From Notospermus geniculatus (Eukaryota > Nemertea > Pilidiophora > Heteronemertea > Lineidae), in the NCBI GenBank assembly GCA_002633025.1, contig NMRB01000020.1:630384-694383 (forward strand): DNA of 64,000 nt, written 5' to 3'. The first letter of the stretch is position 1. Each line of letters starts with the position of its first letter. Shown here in pieces: positions 1 through 13,000 of the stretch. Below the pieces are notes generated by a model. It saw only the letters and a program-made list of their open reading frames with translations. It made no database searches and was not told the DNA's origin. The position numbers and the translations under genes were made by a program.

Positions 1-1675
1 TTGAAAAATGCCCAGGGCGAAAGATTGTTCAGCTGATCAGATTTTTTTTAGAAGAACAGAATTTCGCCAGCTGTATTTCAAATTATTCCAGTTGGCAGTT
101 TATTCCGATTCTGAAGTGATGTCCATTTTGATATGGATTTGATCAGCTGCGATATGACATGTATGAGACGATGCAGAAGCTGCGTGGAATTGTCAGCTGC
201 AAATCCATTCTTCATTTTTCTGATATTAATACTTCTGTTGCGCAGTTATGATACCATCACGCCGTATACATACGTACCTGGGATAGCTGGTATTGGCCGA
301 TGCTGCACGCTGCTTCAATTTTGCCACTTTTCAATTCACTGCTTGCTTACAGATTTATCCTTTTAAATTATTTCTGGTCAGTGTTTTTGTACGAACTTTG
401 TCATTTTGTCAAATATTTTCAAAGTACCCAAGTTCATGCGTTCGTTGTTGGCACTACGGATTTCACATCCCGAGTTTATTATAGGATTTTGTTTGAGAGA
501 ACCATAATATCGACATAGGCGTACAGAGCCACTTTCGATTACCGGTTGTGATTTGAAACTTTGCAAACAGCTTCGTCACCGAACCCTGGTTAGGCGTCTT
601 TTTATAGGTGAGAAAGAGGAGATAATCATCAATATCCAAGTGATTTTCATCTGCAAATTTTTCAATATGCCAAGGTTACTGCTGCATCATTTGGTCATGC
701 AGACGTTCCCTACAAAGGTTCTCTTTGTCGCCGGAACCAAAGGATTTTTGTATTAATTATTGTAACATCAATGACAGTTAGGTAAATCTTGGAGGAATTC
801 CTCCAAGGGTAAATCAAGGTAATAACCTATCTTTATGATAGAGAATGGGCAGTGTCGTTACTGTATAAACTGGTTGTCAGTTGGGAAGCAAGCGTACCGC
901 ATCACCCCGTAACTTATCTATAGTCAGCTCCGTGCTGACTGTCACGGAACCAAATAGTTATCTAACTATAGGCTTTCTTGAAAGACGCACTGTTGAGGAA
1001 TACCCAAGTTATGTTTACAAGCTGGATAAAATCTGACTTATGTGTACATACATAGATTTCTTTTTCCGAGTACACAATCAATCTTACATACACCTGAAAT
1101 CTGGTTTGAAATCAACAGTGAAGTGTGCCAGTGTGGCACTATCACTTCTTAGATTGGATCTGGCTTGTTTGACATACAGCCTTTGGTTCTAAGGTGCGCG
1201 CGGCGACTTCAGAAATCGATCACGCTATGCGCATTAATTTTACATACAGACGTCATACCTATAACGACATGACAAATACACTCGATCAAATTCCCAGTTT
1301 TTCACGAATTAGGTCTCCCGAGTTTCCTTCTCATTAGCCACAGGGTCAGGTTGAAAATTGGTCATTCAGAATGTGGCGTATTCATATACCAGGTAGATAT
1401 ACTTATCCTTGCAGGGCAAAATGCATGGTATACTAAACCACAAACTTATCTGAAATTCATACAAGGTATTTAGCTAAAAAAGATTTTCTCTCTCAACAAC
1501 AGCGGAGTAACCAAATGTACATGTCTTACTCTTAAGATGAACTGTGGCAATAGCGTCGTTGTCTACCACTTGATTAACAGGGCTGATTAACAATGTACCT
1601 GTAACAATGTACCTGGCTTGATTAACAATGTACCTGTTTTGCATCAAGCAAAATCGTTGCAATCCGATCAAGTTC

Positions 1676-2230
1676 CGCACGACGTCGCAACCTCGTCCCC
1701 AGGGACCGTTCGCTTTCTGACAATAGGGAGTTTAAGAAATCAAACGATAAACGTTAACTTTACGACAACGTTATTTTTCATACTACGAATTCACCAGATT
1801 ATACACGTATTATATATTGTATTTTCGGTACAAAAAATAACGTTGTCGTAAAGTTAACGTTTATCGTTTGATTTCTTAAACTCCCTAATATAGCGGACGC
1901 TTCACCAACCCCTGGAATCAGCTCCAGGATCTTTGGTCTAAGTATAAGTGGCAGCACGAGACAAAGTAATTAATCTAAAACACTTATTTGTGCTTTTTTA
2001 ATTCTTTTTACAAAAAAATCTTCAAACCTTGAAATAGGTAACCTTTTGATTTGATCCAAAATATTTTGAAAATTTGTTTGGGAATATTCTTGGGTATATT
2101 TGACGGTTTCCCGTCAACCAATCAAATGCGTTAAACCCAAAGCTCATTCCAGGGGTTGGTGATCGAAGCGTCCGCCATATTGTCAGAAAGCGAACGACCC
2201 CTGGGAACGAGGTTGACGACGTCGTCATGT
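1676..2230. repeat. Imperfect inverted repeat interrupted by an M1 MITE
   Basis: Left arm near 1676-1915 (GACGTCGCAACCTCGTCCCC … CGTTCGCTTTCTGACAATA … AGCGGACGCTTC) and right arm 2140-2225 in inverse. Without the M1 insertion the element would be about 390 bp. Confidence 0.7.
1726..1885. mobile_element. TA-flanked palindromic MITE, family M1, copy 1
   Basis: Ends GGGAGTTTAAGAAATC and its inverse, flanked by TA on both sides, almost fully palindromic. It sits inside one arm of a larger inverted repeat (1676-2230). The opposite arm lacks it, giving an occupied and an empty site. Confidence 0.9.
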
Positions 2231-2264
2231 CCGTCTGGTTGTATGCTGCCTTGATCGGCAAATC

Positions 2265-2546
2265 TCAGAAAGATGGGCTTCTTGCCGTCTTTTTTTCCCT
2301 ATCAACGTTCAGTGGCAGACAAAAGTACGACACGCTCTCTTTTTGTACGGTCACTTGAACCCATCCATCATTCTGTTCAAGATAACCTTTGTGCAGCATT
2401 TGCTTGCTGACAGGGTCATCACTGACAAAATGATTGGCTTTCTTCATCGCGGGCGGCTTCCCTGCACCTGCACATGCTCCACATAAGCTATTGTCACATC
2501 GCCCCTGATTGTGTTCGATAATGTCACTGTGAACACAATGGTGGGA
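2265..2546 (-). CDS. Unassigned open reading segment, possible terminal exon or relic
   Basis: On the minus strand an open frame of 93 codons follows a TAG triplet that could be a splice acceptor (TAG then TCCCAC at 2546) and ends in TGA at 2265. The product looks protein-like rather than random: a Cys/His cluster (HHCVHSDIIEHNQGRCDN, then LCGACAGAG) followed by SDDPVSKQMLHKGYLEQNDG and WVQVTVQKESVSYFCLPL. I do not recognise the family. It lies beside a palindromic repeat (1676-2230), so it may belong to a transposon or a decayed gene. No upstream exon, promoter or poly(A) signal was identified. Confidence 0.28.
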   Translation of the reverse strand, partial: SHHCVHSDIIEHNQGRCDNSLCGACAGAGKPPAMKKANHFVSDDPVSKQMLHKGYLEQNDGWVQVTVQKESVSYFCLPLNVDREKKTARSPSF

Positions 2547-3869
2547 CTACTCATCAAATTTGTAAATGCGATAGTAATGCACATTTGGTTATGATGCTAT
2601 AGAGATTATTGTTTGCTGTAACTGTGATACCTGTGAACTGTCAGGGATTGACACGTGATATGGATATCTTTTTCCTTGTGCTGTTATTGGTTGTTGAATA
2701 CCAGTAGATCAACAAAATGTGGTGATTCCTACGGTGCCCTTTTAAAGGTGGTATTACTGTACATCGATGACATCATAAAGGAATCGAACATGAAGGTTCA
2801 ACTTACAAGTTTAGCATTTTATAAATGTGGACAGTATCCCTTTAAACCTCAACAGATCTGCATTCCGACTCTTCCATATAATAGGCAAGACCCTTCTGCA
2901 TGTTAGTGCAAATTTTGTTGAATTCTGACGAGTTCATATTATGATACAACAGGACTGAATTAATGAGAACCCCACGAACGATGAGAGCGCAGGGTCATCT
3001 GTGTACATTTGAATAGGCTTTACGTACATTTGCACATGGAACACTATAACTGTGCTGAAAATAGCTCTGTTGCCCTCAGAAATGGAATTCAAGGCATCAA
3101 ATTGACAGACTCATGTACCCCACTGCCATAAAAAAGTTGAAGCACCTGCCTATTACGTAAAGCCAAAATTCAGGCAGTGAGAGACATCTGGTGGCAACAC
3201 ATGAAGTGTATCCCTCAGTTACTTCATCGTTCGCAGTTAAACCTTTATGTTTGATTCCTTTATCATGTCATCCAGTCTTTTGGGAGATCCAAGAGTCATT
3301 TGGATTCACAGAGAGATATATCTAGTCCTTGTATCTTCATTTTCATCGAAAATTTCCTGAGGTTAGGAATAACACTTGAACTGCTTTGAGAAAGAACAGC
3401 TTTCGTGATGAACCTCAAAACAAGTTAGCATACTCCCAGTGCCATGTACGTGATAGTTCAAAGTATATCACGCCTGTTATCACTGAACTGATGAAGCAGC
3501 AGACTTAATGACGGTTTCTGACTAAATGACTTGAGACGCATACGAAAATTATTTTCCGAACCAAAGTTAGGGAAGTCGTTAAACCGCCGATCGTGTGTAC
3601 ATGTATTTAACACCGCGTGCAGTCAGGGGAGAAAGTGGGATGGTATACTCAAGACTTGATTCCCAATCGGAAGAACCCGTGATACTGGCATGACTGATCA
3701 ATGATATCGGTCTGATGCTCAATATCGATTAGTTGTCAGGGTTGATTGGCCGCGTGATATTTACCCACCAGTTTCTTCATCTCTACGAAATATTGGGAAC
3801 GGAAGTCTCAGAGGATCCAAGCTAAACGTTCTATTTGTCGAGTGATTACTCGACATTATGTGCAGGCTA

Positions 3870-4702
3870 TATCGGGTGTTCCAAAAAACGTTCCACTTTT
3901 CAAACTTCAATAGACGTCTATCTCCTGAGGTGTTGGACCGAATGCAATAAAACTGCACCAAAATAAAGGTTATGATCAGATAAAGAACTGGTGTGAATTT
4001 CATCTCAGTATCCTTGTTGAGTTTGGAATAATTTCCGGAACAAAAATACAAGTCCAGTTGTGGAGTATCAAAGATGCAAACTCAGTAATACTAGCCTATC
4101 CAAAAAAATGAATTAAATTTTATATCTCCTGATATATTACACTGAATACCACAGAATTGCACTGAAATTGAGATTATGTTGACGTCTAGCAGTGGCATAA
4201 ATTTCATGTCAATACCTGCTGAGTGTGGAATGATGTCCGGTTCAAAAGCACAAGTCAAAAAGTGAAATGGGCATGTTAAAAAACTCTAATTCCTCGCTCA
4301 CAATCATACGGTACTTGAAACAAGATCAATTTATTCACTGTCATCTGGGCTTCCGAAACTAATTTGTCCACGGATTACAAAATTGCAGTGTCCTTGAATG
4401 CATCTTCCCATGGACTAAAAACAAGGTGCTAGAACTGTCTGGGAATAGAATGGCAATTCGACTGGTGCCGACCCTTTGGTATCGGGTGGCCCCGTTGAAT
4501 CTCATCTCCGATAATGCACTTTTAGACTTGCATCTTTGTACCAGATGTTACTCCATGCCAAGGGGGATATTGATTTGAAATTCACATCATCTCTTTGTCT
4601 TATCACACTCTTAATTTTGGTGCAGTTACATCTTATTCGGTGTGATACTTCATGAGATATTGAACTTTGAAAAGTGGGACGTTTTTTGGGGGACACCCGA
4701 TA
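3870..4702. mobile_element. TA-flanked DNA transposon relic with TATCGGGTGT ends
   Basis: Inverted ends TATCGGGTGTTCCAAAAAAC and the complement of its partner, with TA on each side (3868-3869, 4703-4704). TIR and TA target fit the Tc1/mariner style. No transposase ORF. Inside, a unit of about 190 bp occurs three times: two direct (3880-4255) and one inverted (4502-4700). Confidence 0.8.
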
Positions 4703-5573
4703 TACGTTTTAAAAAAAGATTCGTGAAATATCGGGTGTAAAGGATTTTGGGCATTTGATGTGCAATTTGGCATTTACGTAATGGGGATTCGGACTCGTAA
4801 GACATGATCATGAAGCGTTCAGCTCAAAGGCTAGATCCAGTACTTCACGTTTACAGTGAACAAGTGATCTCTTGGTTGAGACAGAGTTCCTCTTGTGTCT
4901 GTCCTGTGTGTTGACTTGGTTTATTTGATATTCAACTTCATCATCTATATTGTGCTGAACCCTGCATCGTGATGGTGCGAATCAATCATATTGTTGTCTG
5001 TCCAGTGTACATCCCTTATTACTAAATAAATAAGATTTAGAGAGGAATACGAACATTATATACCGAAGGTCCAGATGTTCCCCACAAATGTGACATGAAC
5101 TGATGAGGGTACGGAACTAGAAAGAAGACATACCTTTTTTGTTGTCTAAGTCATGTGGGTTGTGGGTATTTGAAGGGACAGAGAGCTTACCCCAGTGCTT
5201 ATTTTGTTGTCATGCAGGTTATATTAATTTAGTGAACCTGTTTCAGTTCGTGCTGTCTGGTATTCATCTAGCATGTAATGTAATTAAATGTAAAATTCTG
5301 TATAAAATACCCTCATCCCTTGTTACTAAAGACAGGTGGCAGATATTTTACCATCGACGGACCATGCCTTATTCCTCAATGTTTCTCCAGGGCAAGTGGT
5401 TGCGGCAAAGAAAAAGTGTAAATTTTAAATTTGAATTTGAACTGGCATTTGAATCATGATGCACACAGAGAGCCGAATGTTAGTCGAACTGCTTTCCAAC
5501 TTCAAAACGTTCTTTCTGCAAGGGAATGACAAGTAAACGCGCTTGACAAGAACAGAATATTCAATGATGATTA

Positions 5574-5657
5574 TAGGAAGTCAACTTCCAAAATTTTAGA
5601 GAATTTTTCCAAATTTTTCCAAAATTTTGCGAAATTTTGGAAGTTGACTTCCTATAT
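5574..5657. repeat. Perfect-ended hairpin (ATAGGAAGTCAACTTCCAAA)
   Basis: An 84-bp inverted repeat about 215 bp before the first Cav3 exon of the window. Small MITE-like foldback with an A/T-rich centre. Confidence 0.7.
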
Positions 5658-5872
5658 ATCAACATTTTGTGTGTCGACTTTTGTGCTCTCTCTTTCTTAG
5701 AATATTCAGTGGATGGATTTCAGGAAGTCAGTTTTGAAATTTCGGCTTCTTTTTTTGCAACGTGACGATGTTTGACAGCAATTGCACCTCATTTTATTTT
5801 GATGCAGTGTTCTCGACAATCAGTTCGACATCGAAAAATGCAATAGGCCCTGAAGTTTGATTATTTTTGCAG

Positions 5873-8800
5873 GGTTGTGGATGAAGTTTCGAGCGAAAGT
5901 AAAGATAGTGACTGATCATAACTATTTTCAACGAGGGATCCTGGTGGCTATTCTCATCAACACATTAAGCATGGGGATAGAATATCATAATCAGGTTTGT
6001 ATAATACATGTCTACATGCACTTTCTTTGAAGCTGTGTGGCAAAATTTCTACCAGAGGTATTTTCTTGTTTTGCAGCTTAATTTGTTCCAAAGCAGAGAC
6101 TAGACTTAGGCCCGTATTCTAGAACGTTCCTTAACATTAAGGTCCACCTTAAATCTATTGTTCTCGATGGTTTTACAATAGACTTAAGGTCGACCTTAAC
6201 GTTAAGGAACGTTCTAGAATACGGGCCAATATCTATCATTTCAGCTTGCCAAATATATTTCACTCGACAATCATCAGTCTTTACCCATTAATTTCACAAA
6301 TATATATACATGTACTCTAAACTCCCACTTACCTGTCCCATTCCTGAACTCGGAAAAAAATGACTAAATCCTAAGTTGATGATAATGGGGTGGGGGTATG
6401 GTCAGAAACAGTAATGTCCTGTCCACTTACTTGTCCCACTCCCGAGCCTGGCAAAGAATGACAACGTGCGATATCTTCAACTAAGGATTTGGTCATTTTT
6501 CCGAGTTCAGGAATGGACATGTAGGGCCGATTTCACAAAGGGCGTTTAAGACTTAGACGCGTGTAACTTCACTAAATGCACGCACTTCCACCATGCATTT
6601 GACGAAGTTGCACGCGTCTAAAAAAGTCTTAAACACCCTTTGTGAAATCGGCCCGTAAGGTTTAGAGTAGCGTACATGTACGTATACATCCAAGAAATGC
6701 ATAATAAAAAAATCAAACCATTACCTTCATGACGACACCGGTATACACTCATGTCGAATCTTTCATTTGCAGCCTGATGAACTCACCCTGGTTTTGGAAT
6801 ACAGCAATATCTGTTTTTGTGCTATTTTTGCTGCTGAGATGGTTCTTAAATTGACAGCTGAGGGCTTGTTCGGATACATCAGCAATGGTTTCAATGTGTT
6901 CGATGGAGTTATTGTGATACTCAGGTAAGTCGTTATGTTATCTTCGTCATATTTTCGATCCCTGCAAAATCGAACTCTTCGAACACGATTGCTGATATCA
7001 CTCCACCCTGGTTTCTCACCTTTCAAATTCATTCTCATATGCTTCGTAACATGTAGAAGTGAGTGAGGTAAGTTAAGGCCGTGGCGCCCATTCTGAAGTT
7101 AATGCATCCATTGGCTACTTCCTCTGTTGCTGTTGAGAGATGCTGCAAAAAATCTACCAATAATTATTCTTGCAAGATTTCCCTTTCCTGCACAATTTAA
7201 AAATTGTTATTTTTCGCTGCCTTGGATTGTATAAAATTGCTGCACCAATCTGTAGATTTAGCCAAGGTCATGATTTTGCGCAATACATGTCCCTAAAAAC
7301 GTATTCTGTTTGGAGGTTTAGAAATCAAACGATAAACGTTAACGTTAACGACGTTATTTTTGTACAGAAAATGCAATATAAAATCTGGTTAATGTGTAGT
7401 ATGAAAAATAACGTTGTCGTAAAGTTTACGTTGATCGTTTGATTTCTAAACCTCCCTGTTCTCACTTTGTGAGCCCGTTTACATGCTGAATTCGATGTAG
7501 ACCTCATGTACAATGACAAGAGTCAGGCCACCGAAAGTTACAACTCAGTAAACTCATGGCCGCAATGTTCAAGATACATGTACTTACCACTGATACTTAC
7601 TGTTTGATCAGCGTATACATAGTCTGGCCGCCTATATGGAGAAATATGAAAAATACTTTATGAAATATAGAACAGAATAATGTTTCAGAGGACTAAGTAG
7701 TTATATTAAATGAAATGAGTCAGCTGTCCATATATTTCTCTGCGGTCGTGGACGGACGAAACACGCCACAATTATGTTGGGTAATTAAGATCGATTGAGT
7801 TCAATGGTTTCGTTAATGCACATTTAGTTTTGTTCGGGAAGCGTAATTGTTAATTCCGTTTCATATCAGTTTGAAACATATTGAATGTGACACTCTGATG
7901 TAAGTCAAGGCTTGATTGTTAATTTGATTCGCCTGCTAAACTCCATTAATATGAATAATTTGCACAGTGCATGGAATTGCATAGATGCATGATGCAAAGC
8001 TCAAAATTTCAAGCAAAGCCCTTAAAATCTTGTGGGACAGGTTAACATATAGTTACTTGGTACTATTGATATTTCACACCAACTCTGTTGTTCACCAAAG
8101 TCTCTACTAGCATCGTTACTTTTCCTGAAACAGGGGACATTGTGAAGGGTGTTTATGACGTAATAATCATGACGTCACCAATCCAGCTAATGAATCCACT
8201 GGTTCTTGGGGTTAAGGGACCGTGTTCGATGTCAGTGAAGCGCATACGATCCTTCACCCCAAGAACCTGGGTGGGTGATACCAGTTTATTGCAAGAAAAT
8301 TGTTTAAAAACTATTTTCATTCAACTTGGAACATATGGAATTTCAACAGTTCACCATTTTCATATCCTCTGGTCCAGCCAGGCCTACATGTACCTCTTAT
8401 TTTTTAAAAAATATCGGTATATTGAGATGGAGAGTCGTGAGCTCTAACTTGGCTCGTTACTGTCTACCACCTTTAAGACACATACGACAATAAAATGATA
8501 ATACTCCTAACATCGCTAATTTCTTTACAGTATAGTGGAATTGGTTCAAGGCGGTGCTGGTGGCCTTTCCGTTCTGAGGACATTTCGTCTACTGAGAATA
8601 CTTAAGCTCGTGCGTTTCCTCCCTGCATTACGTCGTCAACTCGTGGTCATGTTGAGAACGATGGATAACGTTGCCACATTTTTTGCACTTCTCGTCTTAT
8701 TCATGTTCATATTTAGGTAAGAATATCATGCAAATTTTTTATTTGTCCGCAGTGCATGTCAAGGTAAAGGATTGATACATACATTAGGAGGTTTAGAAAT

Positions 8801-10012
8801 CAAACGATAAACGTAAACGTTAACGACGACGTTATTTTTGTACCGAAAATGCAGTATAAAATCTGGTTAATGTGTACGTAGTATGAAAAATAACGTTGTC
8901 GTAAAGTTTACGTTTATCGTTTGATTTCTAAACCTCCGTATTTACAAGTCGTCAACGAGATTCAACTGAAGTAAAAGTAACGTTTTCCTCTTTAACCTGA
9001 GGAAGTTGGAACCAGAGAGGTCCTATTCACATTAACTTGACCCCGTGATTCACATATTGTTACATACTTTAAGTGATAGTTTTGTACCCCTCTTTCCAGC
9101 ATACTTGGGATGAATCTGTTTGGATGCAAATTCTGCACGACTAATCGGTTTTTTCCGGGTGGAAGACATTGTGACAGGAAGAATTTTGATTCTCTTCTTT
9201 GGGCTATAATTACAGTGTTTCAGGTACGAAAAGTTCAAGCAGTATACCTCAAAAAAACTTGGGAACATTAAAGGGAGGCTCCATTCATTGTGTAAAATTT
9301 TGAATTTTTGAAATATCGTTAATACATTCAAATTCATTGATATCTGCAACATGTCATATTTTTTAACATCAACAAACTCATCATTTTAAGTACTTTAATC
9401 ACATCCCAAGTGACCATTGCACAGCACATGTTATGTCATATGTGCTAATGCATATTTATGAAGGTACAACAACCAATAGGCAGTCACAGTATTCGCTCAA
9501 TCACTGCAAAGGTCGTTAGCCTATTGACATTGGTGACATCACAACTCATGGCAATAGTCTCCATGGATTGATAAAAATTCCTATTGACATTGGTGACATC
9601 ACAACTCATGGCAATAGTCTCCATGGATTGATAAAAATTCAAACGTTTACAATGAGTGGAGTCTCCCTTTAATTTGCACGGTTCTCTAAAATGGCAGCTG
9701 ATTATTTGCATAACATTTTCAGTTCGTATCATTTCTATAAGTTTAATCTCAATCTACTACAGCATTCACTCCAGTTGATGTCCCTCTCATCTTGTCAGCC
9801 TCCTACAGATCCAAATTATCAGCCTTCATTGTTGACAACCTAATCACCTCTTTCAGATATTGACTCAAGAGGATTGGAACACTGTGTTGTACAATGGCAT
9901 GGAGAAAACATCAGCTTGGGCAGCTCTCTACTTCATAGCTTTGATGACATTCGGAAATTACGTGCTGTTCAACCTATTGGTAGCCATCCTTGTCGAGGGC
10001 TTCTCCTCAGAG
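5873..10012 (+). CDS. Cav3 domain II (five exons: S1 to S6)
   Basis: Exons 5873-5994, 6773-6924, 8531-8716, 9100-9223 and 9857-10012 encode a full six-helix domain. S1 is within [19 protein letters not shown]4 reads [20 protein letters not shown], with basic residues every third position. S5 includes the stretch up to [11 protein letters not shown]. The turret exon 9100-9223 carries the cysteines in [20 protein letters not shown]. The pore exon starts with [15 protein letters not shown] and ends in S6 ([15 protein letters not shown]). The glutamate of TQEDW is the domain II selectivity-filter residue. The first codon is split with an exon upstream of the window or unrecognised in 1-5872. Confidence 0.96.
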
Positions 10013-13000
10013 GTAAGTAACATTTACCTGTAAAATGTACTGCAGCTGATAATTACGAGCCCATAGTCGTGTTGTGCTGTGGCTGTAATAATTTGTCTAT
10101 GTTTCTTCTATTCGTCAATATTTGTATGATTTTCATCGTTGGTCTTAAAAATTTTCTACATTTTGCCATCTACTGTCTTGCCCTAGGTAGTACTGAAGTC
10201 TTTTTCTATATTGTTCCCTTATTGAGCATATAGCGCGGTGTCATGTTTGTACGTCTTGCTTTGGCATACAGCAGGACATGTCTTGCTCACAGAACGAATT
10301 TTCGTTGACTTCGGCTAACAGAATTAAAAACTACATCGTAAATTGACATTGATTTCCTCCTGGTACCGGGCCCATTTCTTGCATACGTCAAATGGCCGAA
10401 TTTGATGACGACACATTTTACCTGAGCACCATCCAGAAATTAACGATTGAAATGTTTTCCTACTTATAATAAAAAGTAACAATAAACCTACACTCAATAA
10501 TTCAGTGGTATCGGCCTCCGCTCGAAGCTGTCACCCTCAACCACTGAAACACTTAGTGCCAAAGTCTGTTTCTGAACACTAGATGTCACTACCAGTTATT
10601 GACGAACGTGCTCGATCAACCAGCCAATGAGCGATCAGCCATGTTTCACGTTTTCCCCGTGAAATACTGGTCGCTGATTGGTTGATGACAGTTTGCGCCA
10701 TCTAGCGTTCAGAAACATGATTAGGCCCCATCTGTGCCACTGGTTGAGAGCGTATTACTACTATTAAAGCTGACGTGAACGAACAAAAAGCCCCCATGCG
10801 ACGAGCAAGAGAATTGCAAACGCCCTGTAAAGAACTCAAACGAAGGCTCAGAACATGATAGACCCCACGACGCCAGGAGGGCGCCACCTTATTTGCCTTC
10901 AGGCAACAGAGCTGTCAACATCTCCGGATACCTCTTACACTACTCAAAGGAAAAAAAATTGTAATGATTTATAGATGGGATTCGAACCGTCAACCTTCTG
11001 ATTTGTAATCCACCACTTTATCCACTTGGCCAACGAGCCAGCTGACAGAGACACGATTTGTGTTTGTCATAGACGTAGGCCTTCGACTTGCCTAATAATA
11101 CTATGAATAAGAGAAAACATGAGGAGGTTTCCAACAAGTTCGGTGGCCGAGTGGGGAAGGCGGCGGAACAAAGATAACAAGGCGCGGGTTCAATCCCCAG
11201 CTGGGTCAAAAATTTTTCTTTCAAAAAATGTATCCAGCAGGAGCAGAGGATGTTGACACCTCGAAGGCTCGAAGACAAATAAGGTGGCGCCCTCCTGGCC
11301 TCGTGGGGTCTATCATGTTCTGAGCCTTCATTTGAGGTGTTTGCAGGGCGTTTGCTCGTCGCATGGGGGCTTTTTGTTCGTTCACGTCAGCTTTAAGCTC
11401 CACTGGGGACGAGTGTACAATAAACCAGGTCACGAAATTCTTTTTGAATTAATAATGACAAATTACAGCATCGTAAATTCGACAGGTAAGATCATCAGAT
11501 GACGAGTAACGCAAGATTACTTGTAGCTATAAAGCTTCTTTTGAAGGTATCTGACCAGCGTACCCCGTTGTGGTGGGTTACGACCATCACGATGTCCAAA
11601 GTATCCGCTCATCTGTCCGTTTATTGGGTGTGAAAGGAACATTTTGTCTTTTTTTCGGCACTGGACTGATATTCAAACACTGGTTATCTTTTGGACAGCA
11701 ACCCATTTTCTACCTTGCGTACGTAACTGGCTTTCAATAATGTTGTTGGCCATTATGTGTCATTCATTTAGGATGAAGAGAAACGTAAAAAACAAAAAGT
11801 GGAGCAATTATTCAATGAAAAGATGCGTAGGTTAAAAGAAGCCAATGAACTATCCTCTGAGGATAATGAGGACCTGGGTACTAAGGTAAGATGGCTGGTA
11901 GCAAGTGCTTGGCCACGCTTATATTGCTAATTACCAGTATGGACTGAAGTGTTACCGGCTAGTTTGATCACCAGAACGTACCTTCTTTGACTTTCTCTGC
12001 AATCATCCTATCATTTCAAAACCTGAGAATAGGACTTCAGTTTGCTGTGGCATATTCTGAATTTTGTGAGATGAACGTTACAATGTATACATCGTCATGT
12101 TGGTTATCAAATGAACAAATGATAATTTATGATCGGCATGCGAGTTTTTTTATTTTTCATTCATCTTAACTTTCCTATACATGATACTGCATACTCTCAT
12201 GACCACATATACCTCTGAAAAAAAGTATTAGACCAAGTCTGACTGACTCACTCTTAACATAGGTCCCACAGACTCTCGCATCATTCTGCAAACACGCATT
12301 TTTTTTGTTGGTTAACTTGTTCAACCTTCGCCAGGACCATATTGTGATAAAACGTATATAGTGTCTTTTGGAAGGAGATTACTCACTCCATCTTACGTCC
12401 TTCAGGGGTTGTACTGGTTGCAGACTTCTAAAGCATACATACAGAGGTCCTTCAGGGATACGTCCTTCTGGTCTAAGAGCTGGTGTCCAAATGCACTGTG
12501 TGACTACATAAGTGGGCTCACTTCACACATGAGTGGGCACACAATGGGCTGCAGCCCACAGTGAACTAGTAAGGGTGGTCAATTTCAATCCTTTAAACCA
12601 TTAACATTGACCCTCTGGGTTTGTAAAGGCAGTTTTCCCACAATATCAAACATAAAAATCGGGTTGCCGTAATGAAGAAACAATGGACCTCTCAGATGGA
12701 TCTTTGGTCACAAGTTCAGACTGATAGGAAGGACATGAATTGCGTACATCACTTCACATCGTTTCCAATCAAACCAAAAATCTCAAAGCATCTGCCAACG
12801 ACACAGTCATGATTGTACGTTGGTGTTAGTACACCAACAAACAATGCATTCTACAATGCATTCTACTAAAAAAAAGTTAAGGACCACTTGTTATTTTGTG
12901 CCCAACATTTTCATATAACAGTTTTTACAGCTGAAAATGGTATGATAACTGTCTTGAATGATCTCAAACACACTGTGATGAATTACATATGTGGTAGGTT

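Larger units (their letters stand above)
1..5872. other. Region without a confirmed gene; probably upstream intron of the Cav3 gene
   Basis: No Cav3 domain I or I-II linker exon could be recognised here on the plus strand. The first channel exon opens at 5873 with a split codon, so at least one exon lies upstream. I see two inverted-repeat elements (near 1676-2230 and 3870-4702), a small hairpin at 5574-5657, and an unassigned minus-strand ORF at 2265-2546. The I-II linker of Cav3 channels is poorly conserved, so a linker exon could be hidden here. Confidence 0.5.

Noticed and set aside
10975-11208. Two tRNA genes
   Set aside because: Boxes A and B are present but the anticodon arms pair poorly and each head is fused to a shared repeat body, so they are SINEs.
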